This document shows, piece after piece, positions 11,440 through 24,700 of a DNA stretch of 64,000 nt. Made by a program: the position numbers and the translations under genes. The notes under the pieces were generated by a model, which saw only the letters and a program-made list of their open reading frames with translations, was not told the origin of the DNA and did not search any database. Each line of letters begins with the position of its first letter. Positions within the stretch are counted from its first letter, which is position 1. Origin of the DNA: Ifrita kowaldi (Eukaryota > Chordata > Aves > Passeriformes > Cinclosomatidae); contig VZRS01015098.1 of assembly GCA_013398055.1 (NCBI GenBank), positions 1 to 64,000 on the forward strand, given 5' to 3'.

Positions 11440-12185
11440 TGAACTGACATTGCATGTAGAATTATTATTAATATTTCCATTCCAGATCTTGGCACAAGAA
11501 GTAGGAAAGTAGTGATGAAATATACTGGTGGCACAAAGCTGGGAGATGTTGTCAATACTGAGATGGATTGTACTGTAACGCCACAGGAAGAGAAATGGCC
11601 TTGAGGGCTGGGGTAATACCAATGGAAAGGAAAAACCAGTCTAAATTCAGGGTCATGCACTTATGTACCAAACCCAAGGATTTATTTTGCACTGTAGGAG
11701 ATCATCAGTTTGATTTGACAGAAGAACAAAAAGGCCGTTTAATCACCGATCAGGAGATCACCTGATCATGAGATCACGAAGAATCTCGTCCAGTGGCAGG
11801 AAGGTAAATGAAGTTGAGGGGCGCAAAAGGCGTTTCCAGAGTTAGATGCTAATGTGGAAAGTTCTAAATTGCATCATGTCTGGAATCCCATATCTAACAG
11901 GAAATATGCTGCATGAACAGGTAGCAGAGAAGGGTGACGTGGCCTGGAGAGCTTTTGAGAGAGAGAGAAAATACAAAATTATGCTCATCTAGGCAAAGAG
12001 AGATTTTGTCCTCTGAGTGAAGAGGAAGAAATATCAAAGAGGAAGAACATTAATAAACATGACAGGCAAAAGAATAGTTGCATAGAAAGTAGTTACGCAA
12101 AGGTCTAGACTGGAAACTAGGATGTTTTATATAATTTGTTTAGACTGGGAAGTCTTGTAGTAGGGGTAGTGGAACAAAAATCTCA
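11440..12185 (+). mobile_element. Old CR1 LINE fragment, reverse-transcriptase region, sense
   Basis: Ordered matches to the CR1 ORF2 nucleotide consensus are visible. They include GGCACAAAGCTGGGAGATG near 11528 (the stretch just after the FADD catalytic motif), GTCAATACTGAGATGGATTG, then AGGGTCATGCACTTA near 11650. Further on come CATCATGTCTGGAATCCCAT near 11872 (usually CATCTGGAATACTG), GAACAGGTAGCAGAGAAGGG near 11916, and CAAAGGTCTAGACTGGAAACTAGG near 12099. The aspartates of the FADD box are lost (the sequence reads TGGTKLG) and the frame is broken. Its divergence points to an old, CR1-L-like copy. Its consensus is of the kind common in turtles and other sauropsids, older than the copy at 59.1 kb. 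Confidence 0.75.
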
Positions 12186-14225
12186 TTATTAACTGTAAAA
12201 GAAGGCAGCCCTACTGGCTCGAGTGAGTGGTGTATCAGTTTCAGTATTCTCTCTTCAACCATGATAAAATCTATGCAGAAATCCCAGAAATTCTATGTCA
12301 GAACTTGTGCTAATGAAGGACTAGATTCACGTTCTCCATTTGAAATTACAAGGACAAAAGCTCAGTGGCAATATTTTTAGAGAGGGAGAGTTTGTGAGGC
12401 TGTGTGCTTTCTGCAGTCCATTCCCTTTGTACTCCCTTAGCTTTCAGAACTGCTGGACTAGTGATGTTAGATGCTAGATCTGTGCCTAGAGAAATCTGTT
12501 TGTAGGTCTGATGTCCATGAATTTTATTTCTGTTTGTTTCTTTAGTGTTGTTTTATTGATGGTTGTCTGTTTTAGGGGTTTAGGCCTCTATACATGGGTA
12601 TGTCCCTTCCAGTCATCTCACATGTTGCACCTCTGAGCAGCAAAAATATCTACCCTTACTGGACTTTTGTGATTGCTTGTGACACCCTTGTGTCAACATG
12701 AAAATCGTCTGCTATGTGACTCTTTTAATATTAAGGTATGCTTAGCTTCTTGGAAGTAAAATATTATGTTTCTATAGCATAGAAACTAGTGTTCTGATGG
12801 CATCACAAGTTCTTTAGTCACTAAGCAGTATTTGAAACAAATAAACATGCATTCAGTTTTTAAGATACATAGCAGACATATTTCAGCCTTTAAATAGGCT
12901 TTTTGCTTTTTGAAATAGCCACTCAAGTAAATTTATCTCAGTTCTCACTTTCAAGCTCTATGGAAAAGCAAGGACCAGTGGTGATTGCCCAGCAGCTGCA
13001 CGGTACACAATAGGAAAGAATGGAAGTTTAATGTCATTTGCAGTACCATTGTTTAAAAGACAGTCGAGATTGTCCTTGCGTGAGTTTCAGATAGCAGAGC
13101 TGGAGGCAGATCTGAGCTGGCACTTACTCACCTCCAACACACCTTAATCTTTCAGACTCTCTCTTGGGAGTGGATATTCCATTGTCTGGCATCTTCTCCT
13201 CGGTAAGATTGCTGTTGTCGTCAGGGTGACTGTTCTCCATCAGCACTGGCGTTTTGCCTGTACCTGCCACGTGTCTTTGGATGTCATGTTTCCCATACAA
13301 CTTTACTCTTAGAGTCATGACTCCTATCCTTATTGTTTATGAGATTCAGATAGTCATAAAGAACTCAGGAAATGTCTTTCTGGGAACCCCCAAATATTTT
13401 TAAAGGCCTGTTTGTTGTTTTTTAACTTTTCTTACTCATACTTTTTTTTTTGCTTAGATTTTCCAAATAAGGTTTGCTTTCCTCTTTTGTCTATAGTGTG
13501 TCACATTTCTCCAATCAAAGCTGCAAATACTTTCATAAATAGGCAGAAGGGTTGTCTGCCTTAACTTCTGTTAGTAGAATATCTCTGTTGCAATAATTTT
13601 AACAAGAAGTGCATTGAATTTATTGAACTTATTCAAAAAGTGCGTTTATGACCATTATAGTGCCTGCTTTGCAGGCTCTCACTCTTCAGAAATGGAAACA
13701 CATTACTGTTGTTAAGAACTGTGTACAATGATTGCTCTTTCCCCATTTTGTGGCTAACAGGAAATATGTTTGAACTGCGGCATGAGAAATAGACAGCTCA
13801 GAAGAGGAATTGGAGCAGAAAAGCATGTTGCATAAATGGTACAATTTTATAGTATTGAGTAAATGTTTATAATCTGCAGTGGTGAGTTTAGAATTCATGA
13901 CAAAACTGCAAGCATATGATTTTTATTTTTTTCTTGGGGACAAGGATTAATAGTTGAAATCGTGTTTGTACTGGCAAGAGATTCATGTTTGCAATTGACA
14001 TCCAGAGGTTCTGGTAGGTGCTGGACTTGTGGCTCATTGGTTAGACAATATTGAACACTATTCTAACCTTTTCCAGGCATGCACAACCTCAGATCACAAT
14101 CACATTAAGAACTGAGGAAAGGGATGATTTGATGTCTTTAAAAGTCTGTTCAGTATCCTGAGCTTTAGTTTGTCGATAAATCTCATGAACTCTGCCTGTA
14201 AGCTGGGAAGGGCGAAGAATGTTTC
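12186..14225. other. Non-coding, nothing recognised
   Basis: The region is AT-rich with short T runs (around 13441-13450). The open frames at 13124-13318 and 13686-13898 (minus strand, 64 and 70 codons) show no domain or exon signal. No repeat family was recognised. Confidence 0.5.
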
Positions 14226-14662
14226 TGAGCTTTCAGATTCAGCAGTGCAGCACAGCTGCATCCCAGCTCTCTGTTAGCATTCCTGTGTCCTGCTTTGGAC
14301 CGTGTTTTTGCTAATGCACATTGCTGGGTCATGTTGAGTTTCTAATCCAACAACACTCCCAAGTCCTTCTCCTCTGGGCTGCTCTCAAACCATTCATCCC
14401 TCAGCCTGTGCTTGTCCTTGGGATTGCCCTGATCCACATGCAGAACCTTACACAGGACCATGCTGAACTTCAGGAGGTTCCCATGGGCCCAGCTCTCCAG
14501 CTTGTCTGGGTCCCTTTGGATGGCATCCCTTCCCTCCAGCGTGTCTACACCACACAGCTCGGCATAAAACCTGCTGAGGGTGCACTGATCCCACTGTCCA
14601 TGTCACCAACAGAGGCATTAAACACCACTGGTCCCAGTACTGACCTCTGAGGAACAGCACCC
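14226..14662 (-). mobile_element. CR1 LINE fragment, reverse-transcriptase region, antisense
   Basis: Read on the minus strand, the block follows the avian CR1 ORF2 consensus. It starts with the GTCAGTACTGGGACCAGTGG-type block, then GACATGGACAGTGGGATCAG, GTGCACCCTCAGCAGG, GGGATGCCATCC, GACAAGCTGGAGAGCTGGGC, GTTCTGCATGTGGATCAGGG and GAGAAGGACTTGGGAGTG. The nucleotides that would encode the FADD catalytic motif are replaced by a deletion-scarred stretch, so the copy is dead. Several short frames in different phases remain. It ends near 14226 in a diverged stretch. It is a 5'- and 3'-truncated insertion lying in the orientation opposite to the CR1 at 11.4-12.2 kb. Confidence 0.85.
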
Positions 14663-15344
14663 ACCACTATTATACAGTGAATGCAGTGACACATTATTAC
14701 ACCTTGGGGATGTGGACAATATTAGCAAGAGCATGCTTTTTCTACATAAGGTCAGGATATACTTTCAATATAATACATTTTCTCTATTAATTCTTAGAAT
14801 TCATGAGAGTTTATTTTTGTCTCTGACTATTGCTTCTGTGGCCCTGTTAGGATCACTTTTAGAATGAATTAAGCAAATGAAGACCACTTTCTGAAATGCT
14901 TTTTCTGACAAGAGTTTCTGCGTCTTTAGTTTCAAGGAGAACTTGTCTCATATGCAGCCCATTTCCTTTTTCGGTTCTACAGAATTTCTGCAAAGTTTCT
15001 TTATTTCCCTTATTTTATATGATGCAGCACATATTGAAGAGAAAAAATATCAGAATGTGATTTGATAGGTCTCTCTGTGTATGTGTGATATTTGTATTCC
15101 ACCAAAAGTTTGTGTATTTTATAGAGAATTCATTCTGCATGCCCAAAATGAGTTTTCTGAATCTTTCCATTTTAGAGCTCGAGGCCATTAAAATGCATTA
15201 CAGCAGCATCCCAAATGTATACAACTGAAAAAATATTTTGTTCTTATGAAAATGCAACCTGTGTTATCTTCCTAGGTTTACAAATCATGAATATTGTTAG
15301 TGGGTACTATGCCTTACAACAAGTTAAAATAATATCCTGTCCCA

Positions 15345-15391
15345 GAAAAAAGAACAAAAAAAGAAAAAAAAAAGAAAAAAAAAAGAAAAAG
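15345..15391. repeat. A-rich simple tract
   Basis: This is a run of A broken by single G or C bases (AAAGAAAAAAAAAAGAAAA type). It may be the tail of an old retroposon but no body could be recognised upstream. Confidence 0.8.
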
Positions 15392-15644
15392 GCCACTAAG
15401 CTGAAAAACTCAGAATGCTTTCTCCATCCTCAGCTCTTGGGTCAGCCTGGCCTGCCATGAGGCTGGGAGGTGCACACATTAACAAGCATGTTATAGTTTA
15501 TCTGTTCCTGTCAACTGCTGCTCCTGGCTGAGTGTGCTAAATCAGAGCTCTGGAGGCTCTATTTTAGTAAGAAATATAACATCAGGGCTGAAACTTGTCA
15601 GTTCCTAGATTAAGGCTTCACATATGATGGAGGCCCATTAAAAC

Positions 15645-15836
15645 ATGAGTACTTTTGAGAACACATGCGAATGGAGGATTTGTAATCATAAAACTGACAC
15701 AGTGCCAATGGAAGATGGCAATATATTCATGCCTGTTGAATGTAACGCAGAGAAAGCTGACTCCAAGCATTCATATATTAAATGTGAGGTCCCAGAAAAG
15801 TACAACATTGGCTTTAAAGTAGTGAAATGTAGATAA
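15645..15836 (+). other. Small open frame, unrecognised, 63 codons
   Basis: An ATG in a fair context (A at -3) opens 63 codons with five cysteines and a mixed, charged composition. It begins MSTFENTCEWRICNH and ends VVKCR. The stop TAG is followed at once by an AATAAA. I know no family with this sequence and there is no signal peptide. Chance open frames of this length are common in the window, so this is a weak candidate only. Confidence 0.12.
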
Positions 15837-18800
15837 TAAACAAGTTCTTTTTATTATCCTTCAAGTGTTAAAGCACCGAGGGTTTATGTTTCAGGTCTGT
15901 CTGAGCAAATGTGAGATATACAAATGTGAGTGAGTATTCAGATATAAAATTGCAGTTCCCACTTGTTTTTTCAGACACTTGCAGCAGTGTACCATGAGAT
16001 TAGGTATGGGATAGGAAGAATTTTGCGCTAGAGCTGAAATTATTTTCATATTGTGTTCTGTGGTTATACAGTTGGAAAAATAAACGTGGTTTCTCAAACT
16101 TAGTTTTAAGTTATGAATAGATAGCGAGGCTTTGTCCAGCACTTCAGGATGTTAAAATCACCTAATTCATAGCAGTGCTCAGGTGGGACAGCTGACTGAA
16201 AGCTAAACCGTGATAGCAGTTGAACCCTGGAAGAGTTTGATTGAAATACCTTTCTTAAATAATGTGCCACAGTACTTTGAAAGTGTTAGGGTCTGATTGT
16301 CAGTATATTTAGTAGGTATAACACTGGCATTACTTAAGCTTCTGCAGTTTGAAATCACAGAAGTAAACCCTGTGGTTTAGTAGTTTTTGGCAGATGGTGG
16401 AACAAGGTAGCTATTTTTTACTGCTAGAAGATAAAAATGCTATTTGACAGAGGACAGAAAACCATGTTGCTTCAACAGCAAAATTATGGAATCTTCTGTT
16501 TTCATGGGCTAGAATTATAAAATGTTGCTTGTGTCACAAGAAAGGTAACAGTGAAATGATGTAGGGTGTTGAGGCTTTTCAGGATGTATTTCATTTTACG
16601 CTCAGTTGTGAATTCGTATTCACTGCATTGGATTTTCAAATAAGTTTAATTTTTTACACATTTAAAAAAGTAGTGCGTTTTGATTTCAAAGAAGAATGCT
16701 TGAGGCCTCGCTGTGTTCTTGCAGTGCCTGTTGCAGGAAATTGTTCAGAGTTTTATTTTTAATACCTAAAATTAGGCTCTGGGCACAGTGTGGAGGCAAT
16801 AGATAAACACTGTTGCTATAGAGCTTTTAAGTTACCCCATGAACTCTTTTTTTGGCTGCTCCCTGCCCAAGATAAAAAGCTGGCGTTAGTACTTATATGT
16901 TATTTATATGTTTGTATGGGATATTTGAGTCATTGTAATGTGGATTATAACGCTTCCTTGGCATTTTGAAAGTACAAAACTGACAACAGACCAGGAAAAT
17001 ATTCAGAAGATGATGAAATCCTGTTCCAGGAGTGCTGCAGCTGGTGGCATGTTTACTCTGTATCGTTACAGGGAGAATTTGAATTTGGCTTGCACAGTTA
17101 GTTTCTTTTTGTGCAACCTTTATGCAATTGTGAACTGTGCTAAAAGGTACCTGAGTCAAAAATAAGTAACAGCAGTGTAGCATTTGAAGGAAAACTATTT
17201 TTTCTCTTTCCACATAGTTATGTGAACTTATATATAATGCAAAAGATACACACTACAAGTAACAGTGCAGAAGTGGAGGAGGAAAGAAGCTGTTCTGGGC
17301 TAGGCTGGATGCCAGGTATGAAGAGAATTTTTCTTTTACACTGATTTTAGGGGAGGCAGCATAACATCATGTGCCATTTATAAGTACTTGATGAAAGATC
17401 ATGTAATAGGCCGTTACAACAAGGCACGTATTTGCTTCAGCTGTAATGCCTCTGTGAAGTAGTTTAACTGTAACAGTGACATCAGTCATGTTAATTGTCA
17501 TGGAAAGTTACTGGTCCAGACACAAACCTCCTCACTCATCCTCATTCTCATGATGATAATGTGGCTGGTTATACTTTACTCACCCATGTGGGAGAATTCG
17601 TGCCTGGGGGGGCTGAAATTTGTTCAGGCAGCAAATTTTAGAGAGTTAAAAGCACAAGAGATTTCCAGATGCCTTGCACTAAACTGAGTGGTTGTTCCGA
17701 ACCGTAAATGTTTAACTACACTCCCTCAGCAAATCACTTTCAAAATAGATATTTATTTTCAAACAAAACCAGTCGCCTTGTGAAACTGTTGGTTGGTTAG
17801 GGGAAAAAAAATGACCTAATGCTTCTGAATAAAATATCTGATCTCCTGTTGCCAAGGCTGAGTCACTTCCTGTTACAATAACAAGACTGTCATCAGCAAA
17901 CTTCTCTAGCCATACAGTGGAGCTTGCCAGTGTGTGCATGGCTTTATTTGTCCTTGTTGTTAGAAAGTTACCGTTGAAAAACACACTGTGCTAAATTTGG
18001 AGGCACCAGCTTTGTATTCAAGAGCATTAATGTCGGATCTCGGTTGCTTTTACTCCTGATAGCATAATCTCTTATTTCTTTGTGCAACATAATAATATCC
18101 ACCCAGCTGTGTACAGTAATGTTGTAATTCTATCAAGGGATTCTAGACACAGCATAATGCATTAATATCATCAGAGCTTTCTCAACTGGAATTTGCAGGA
18201 TCACAGTCAGCTGTTTCTTATTTACAGGAACAAGATTTGAAAAGTACCTGGAAGTTCATTCCATTTGTCACCTAACAGATAACCTCTAGTGCTTTCTAGG
18301 CTGTGGTGGGTTTTAAAGACACGTTTAGGTTATCTTTAAAGACATTAAGCACACAGTGGTTTCGATCACATTTGAGCAGGATGGGCACTCGCCTGGTTTG
18401 CAGGCAGTGGGGGTCTGCTCCTGCTGCACCGCTGAGTCAGCAGAGCAAGAATTCATTAGGGCTTTTACATCACAGCTTGGAACTCATTTCCTGGGCAAAA
18501 TCAGTTGGCAAAAGCCCTTTCTGCCACTAAAGCAGCTAGAAAATAAAATCTCAATCCAGTGTTTAGCTTCAGTACTATTATTACCCCCTCCATGCCCCGT
18601 GTTTCAAACATTATTTGGGAGCAGTGTCTGGCAGGCTGGATGATCTGTCAGATCTGTATGTGAATCACAGTGACTGACTCATTCTGTGCAACATAAATGA
18701 CTTTTCTGAGCCTGTTAATAAGGGATGGGGAGGAGTGCATGTTATCTTACACATTCTTTGGGGCTTTCATCCTGGTTTTTTGTCTGAAAAATCAAGCCTC

Positions 18801-21681
18801 ATATCAGGCCCCCAAACTTAAGGACCAATGAAAAAAGTTAACCCGTACTTCTTTGTTCCTCAGTTTCCCCCCTTTGGGGAAGAGAAGTTATAAACATTTA
18901 AATCGATTTGGCACTCATGGATGAGCAGAACTAGACACAAAGAAAAGTCTGGGCCTTTTAAAAGCAAACAAAATAGTCTCTCCAGGTTCTGGTTTTGTTT
19001 TACTGTGTTTGCTGTATTTAATATTTGTCCTGCAGAATAATTTATGCTAGCTCTTCCTGAGAGCCACGTGATGGATAGTCCTACATGGCCTGTGTCTGTT
19101 GTGCCAGAGTTCTTCAGCCAAATCCAAAGGACTCCAACTGAATGAACGTACTTGTGAAGTGCTACTCACAAGAGGAAGATCATCACACTCATGGGAAATG
19201 TGTCAATGAACATCCTTTTCATCCCCCCATTTTTACAATCAAATTGTAATAAACATGGCACAGAACAAGGATCCTGTTAATAGCTAGCCAAGCTCAATCT
19301 GCAGTTTTCGTTCTTTCACATTTTTACAAAAGAAAAAAAAAATTCCACTCTCTTTTTTTTCCCTTTCTCTTTCATTTATAAAAGAAAACAGAAAATGTAA
19401 GTTGATATCTTTTGGTTGACTATGATGAATCTGGGATAAGTTACTATGCTCTGTTCTCTGATAAACAGAGATGTTATTGTGCAGTCCTGGATAAAGTAAC
19501 TGATTATACTGTTTGGGCCATGAATGCAAAATGTGTTGCAAGGGTTTGGATGTCTGTAATTAACCAGTTGTAAATGCTGTAGTTGGTGGCTAAGCAGCTG
19601 TTCAGATCACTGTCAGAATTTCACCACTGTAAAGGAGCAAGCATGTGTTATTCCATTGTTTCAGGATGGAAAAGAACAGTTTGTATAAGTTTCTTTTTTT
19701 CCATAAAACAGAGCAAATGTTGGCTCTAAACTGCACTTACAGTGTTCCAGACTGTATCAGTGGAAGGGAATTGTGTTTGCCTGAGACTGTCTTTGTTCCC
19801 AGTGTAACGTATCAGACACCAAAGAGTATCACTGTGACCCAAAGGTTCATTTTTCACAAGGCTTTGCTGCTGCATACCTTGGACATTCATTCTGCTGTGG
19901 GCAGTTCTCCCCATCCATGCACTAACTCACTGCCAGAATACATCTGTGAATATAATTGAGCCCTAAGTTTGGATATTAAGAATCTAATATTTTTGGTTAA
20001 GACATATCATCCTAATACTAGATTCAAGCCTCCTAGGGCAGTCTTAAAATAAACCTTGCAGTTTGACATGGGTAACTTTTTAGTATTGATGTGTAGACAG
20101 TAAAAACTTTGCTGCCTGCAGATTATTTCAAGTGCACCAGGTCAGCCACTGATTGCCTGAAAAATCCTAATACTTGTAGGTGAAACTATGGTGTAAGACC
20201 TTTGGCACTCAAACCTCCTGACTATCTAGTTCAGGGAACGGTGAGTTCTCAGTTACAGGGAGTGGGAAGGTGATGTCATCGAAAAGCTATTGCCGTGCTT
20301 TGATATTAGTAAATGTGTTCAAAGTTCTCTAGGGGCCTCCAAGGACTGAAAACCTCTCCCTGCTGTGGGATAGAGGTGTTTTTCTCTCTCTCTCAACATT
20401 TCTTTACTGGCTTTTTTTTGTTTTTTAACTAGAATGCCACTGAAAGACTTTGAGGAAAATAAGTCTGTCTCTGTACTGTTTAACAATTGTGTTGAAAATG
20501 AGGCTGAATCCATTCTTGTATCATTAATGGAAACAATGATAGGAGCAGAAAAATCCCAGAAGTGGGAGTACGAGTGGGGAAGAGGGGGAGGGGGAGACAG
20601 GATGGAGTCCTTTGCAAAACAAAATAGTAGGTGCCAATGTCTTTTAAGGGATTCCTTTCACTAGGCACTATGGATAACTTATTAGCAATCAAAACCTGAG
20701 GAGCCGGATTCCTACTCTTTATTTTCCGCATGCACAGCATAAAACAGAATAGAGTGAAAGGTCCTGGCAAGTTGCCAGTCCTCCTCCTCCTCGGATAAGG
20801 GGGTGAGCGATACAACACCATGACTGTGTTTCCTTCTCCCATCTTGCCTATCGCATGGGGAAGTGAGCGATTGCTGAGCTTTTTCATGCCTGCAAGCTGG
20901 ACTGGGCTTTGTCCTCCTTGTTCTGGTGACAGACAGCTTTACAGCACTTGTGGCTGGGGCCCACCCCAGATTTAGGGGCATCTGAAATTTTAAATATATC
21001 TGAAGCTGGATTCTGCTGCTGTCTTGTGCGTTTATAGCAGGACTGTCATGTATGCTAGAGCCACGAACCCAGGGTATGTGCTAAAATGCCAGTAGCAAGC
21101 ATAAATCTCTTAAGTTGCCTCAAACTTCTCCCACACAAATTGATGAATTTAACTTTTTGTGTTGTAGGGTCTATGTGTTGTGAGTTTTCTTTCCAGAAGT
21201 GAAGCCTGACTTTGTTTTTTGTTTAATCGTGGAATACTGGATTCTCTAATATTTTCCATGCTGCAGTGAGGCTTTAGCAGGACAACAAATATCACAAGAC
21301 TCCTGATAAAATCATGGGAGTTAGCAAGGCTAGCACTTGGAGGAGCTTTGTAGATTCAGCCTTTTCTGCAAACAGCATTCCAATGGAACAGAGATAAACG
21401 GAATGTCTGAAACAATCTTGCAGAATATTGTACTTTGCGGGATTTTTCCTTTGCATAAAGACCCTCTTCAGGCCATCTGAATAGGATGTCAGTTGTCACA
21501 TTTGTCAAGTGACATGACTTGGCAGGGGGAGGGAGGAGATGGGAGAAATGGAAGATTTAGCCCTTTTTTGCAGGAGTTAGAAAGCGCGGTGAAGACTGTC
21601 ACTGTTACCCAACAGTATTGTAGTCCAATTTGTAGCATCACTGAAACTAATAACATTTAGTAATAGCCAGCAGCGTGCTCA

Positions 21682-21709
21682 GTGTCACCGGTGATGTCAC
21701 TGGTGACAC
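21682..21709. repeat. Near-perfect inverted repeat, 13-bp arms, 2-base spacer
   Basis: GTGTCACCGGTGA at 21682-21694 and TCACTGGTGACAC at 21697-21709 are reverse complements with one mismatch. The arms are GC-rich and include GGTGAC/GTCACC half-sites of nuclear-receptor or basic-zipper-like appearance. The surrounding 100 bases are also richer in CpG than the flanks. Confidence 0.85.
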
Positions 21710-24700
21710 ATCTGATACCTGTCCCCTGCTCAGCTGCAGCCAGGGCGGCAGCCTGGGAACGTGGAAGCTTGGGATATGGCAGGATTCCAGGGCGCTGAGT
21801 CAAAGGTGAAATGCCAGCACCAGGGAGTGATTGCTGGTTTCGCTGGCTGAAATACCACTCGCATTACACATTTATTATACTTACACGGAGAGAATGCGAA
21901 GATAGGGCAAAGGGGTAAACATCAGGAGAAGTGCTGTGATGGGGAGAGGCAGTGTTCAAACATGATAAAAGTGCAGCTGTGATAAAAAAGCAATAGTGTT
22001 GGCTGGCACGTAGTGTTGCTGATACAGCATTGGACATTTATAAGGGTATTTTTGTTTCCTGAAATGGGGGGAAGCGCATGTTTTTTCCTCTGTGTGTGTT
22101 CACCACGTCTCCCATGCAATTCTGAAAACCTGCAGCTGTTCTGATTCATAGTAGCAGAACCAAAGCAATATTTATGACAGGCATATGGGCAGTACTTGCT
22201 GAAATTTAGGTCCCAGGCATGCAGCTAAGCCAATGGACCTGAAACACATACTGGACCCCAGTTCTTATACTTGGAGTCAGGCACATACTTCAGTGACTGC
22301 AACAGAATTACTTTGCTTTGATTGACCTCTCCCATTTTCCAAGACTGAAATGTATAATTAATATTGGATTATATTTAGATAATTCCTCTTGGAAATTCAG
22401 GAGACTTTGTTACTTGTGACTTTTTTTTTTTTTTCAAAAGTATAAACTAACTCTGGAAATAAAAAAAAAATTGTATATTACCTGTTTTTCATTTTTTAGT
22501 CTTCTGTTATTTTGTGTGATTGTTTCAGTTTTTAGAACTAGCCCAGGACAATCTCCACTGGTACACTTCATCCTCTTTTAAATTTTTTTTTAATATGATC
22601 TGTCTTGAAAAGGTACTACAGAAAGAGTGAATTTGGTTGCACTCTAGGAATACATGTCTTGAAGTTTTGTAATTTTGAGGGAAGAAGCTTCAACACATTT
22701 AAAAATAAAACCAGGTACTTTACAAGGTAGTGATACCAGTAAATCAAAGAGTTAAATGATAGAAAAATTTTACAATGTTTTGCCACAGACCATGATGTAA
22801 GAAGAATTTCTGTGCATTAACCTAACTTACCATAATAGTTATTGAATCATCATTCTTAATGTTAAGATTCTAATTTCCAGAGGGGGAAGTAGAGAAGTTT
22901 AATGAAGAGAAAGAGCCCAAAAAGTTGAAAAGAAAAAAAGACAAAGATTCTGATATGGTTTATTATTGATACCGAGATGAATGTAATAGCTGTCTCTAGA
23001 TGAAATCTAGGAAGTGACAGATGTGGTTATGGGGTGTCCTCTGAGCAGACATACACATATGACCTCTCTTTAAGAACATTCAATATCCTGATTCCAGGAG
23101 CACTTGGTGCTGGGCTTAGCTTTATGCACGTGAGGAGCCACTGTGATTCAAATTACACATATGCTTCATGTTTGCAACCTTACTCTTCCAGGACTTCTTC
23201 CAGAAAATTCAACACTCCTTTCATTTCTTCCAAATGCGAACTCTGTTACATGCTTTCCTCCCTTCCAGTCACTGAGAAAAATATGATCTGTTAAGTCAGT
23301 GGCAGAACTCCCACTGACTTCTGTAATGCTGGGAGTTAAGCTCTCTGCTTATGAGACTTACACATTTCTTTTTACAAAACTTTCCAACATTACAAAAGGG
23401 TCATTTCAGTCCTGCAGCTCTCCAAAAGGCTCAGTGAGAGTCTTACACTTTTTCCTTTTATTAATATAATTTATTAATCAGCATTTATTATACTGTTCTT
23501 TGTGGTTTTTTGGAGGAGATGCTAAGGATTGATGACGTGTCTACTTATCTCAACATTTAAAGGTCTCATGATAATATTTATAAGATTTTTGGGCTTTATT
23601 TCTCAATGCTGCCCTCCTTTCCAAGATGCTGGATGTCAGATTTTTGCTCTATGTGCACCAGAATTTTCTTCCGTCCTCTGATTCAATTTTTGTAAAAGAT
23701 CTTAGTGGGAGTTCTGTCATTCAGAGACAGTGGCCAAGAGATGGAAGGTGCTGAAGGGTCCTATCAAGGTTCATTTGCAAAGAAATATGGAATGAGTTTA
23801 TATTTCTTCTCAGTCATGCCAAATTCGTCCATATCTTTTTTCTCACCCTTGAAACAGAGGCATGCTGGAAAGATTTTTGTGTTCTTCATGTATCCTCCTC
23901 TAGCTTTGGCACCACTAAGAGGTAAAAGAACATGTTTCAGAAGAAATAAAATGAAGCTGTGAAGAGCTGTGGAGTTGTTACAAATGGATTTACTATGTTC
24001 AGTTGCGTCACCATGTTGGTTCCAAATGTACTGTCAAATACAGGGCAGAATATGGCCCTCGAAGCAGCAGAGCTGACATCACATCTGTGGGTTCAGAGTC
24101 AGAGGTTGATGACTACTGGAATCAAACACTGGTTCTGCAGAACAGAGATCAATAGGTAAGATGGGTCCTACCTTTTGGTTCAGATGTAGATTTGTTAGTA
24201 TTTTCAATTCTTTTAAATTAATCTGAGTTGAAAGGGCTCTGAAGTAGCAGTGCATCATGCAGAACTAAACTTTAAACCCTTCCTGAGCACACTGAAGTAA
24301 CCCTCTAGCATAACTGCACACTGTTCACCTCCATATTCCTCATGAAACAAAAGTATTACCACTTTGAAAGTCAGTCTTTATGGAGTTTTTTGCAAGTGGA
24401 GGTCAGACACTAATGAGACAGTTTGGCCAGCCAGTGCCTTGACATGTTTCATTTACAGCTTGATTAGACCCTGATTTAATGAGATACTGTACTACATGGA
24501 AGCACATCATCTTCAGTCATTTAACACTGAGTGGAGTCTGAATGTTTCATTTTGGCAGTTTCTCTGCACTTTTGAGGCTAAAAAAACCCCCACAGAATAA
24601 AGTATAATTTAAGTAGAATGTTTCATTCCAACTGCAGTAGGCAATTACAAAGAAAACCATTCTGACTCTGCCCACTTCTTTGCTCCCTTTTTTGGTCCTA

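Larger units (their letters stand above)
14663..21681. other. Non-coding, no recognised gene
   Basis: The sequence is AT-rich and contains no repeat I can name, apart from an A-rich simple tract at 15345-15391. A small ATG-started frame at 15645-15836 is described separately. The frames near 16893-17213, 18303-18643, 19645-19959 and 20480-20887 are overlapping, often on both strands, and show no recognisable domain. A G-rich run at about 20562-20596 might form a quadruplex. Confidence 0.5.

Noticed and set aside
14321..14650. 109-codon plus-strand frame
   Set aside because: It is the reverse strand of a CR1 reverse-transcriptase fragment.
20480..20887. 135-codon minus-strand open frame
   Set aside because: No recognisable domain; it overlaps other frames on both strands (20434-20664 plus, 20712-20981 minus).
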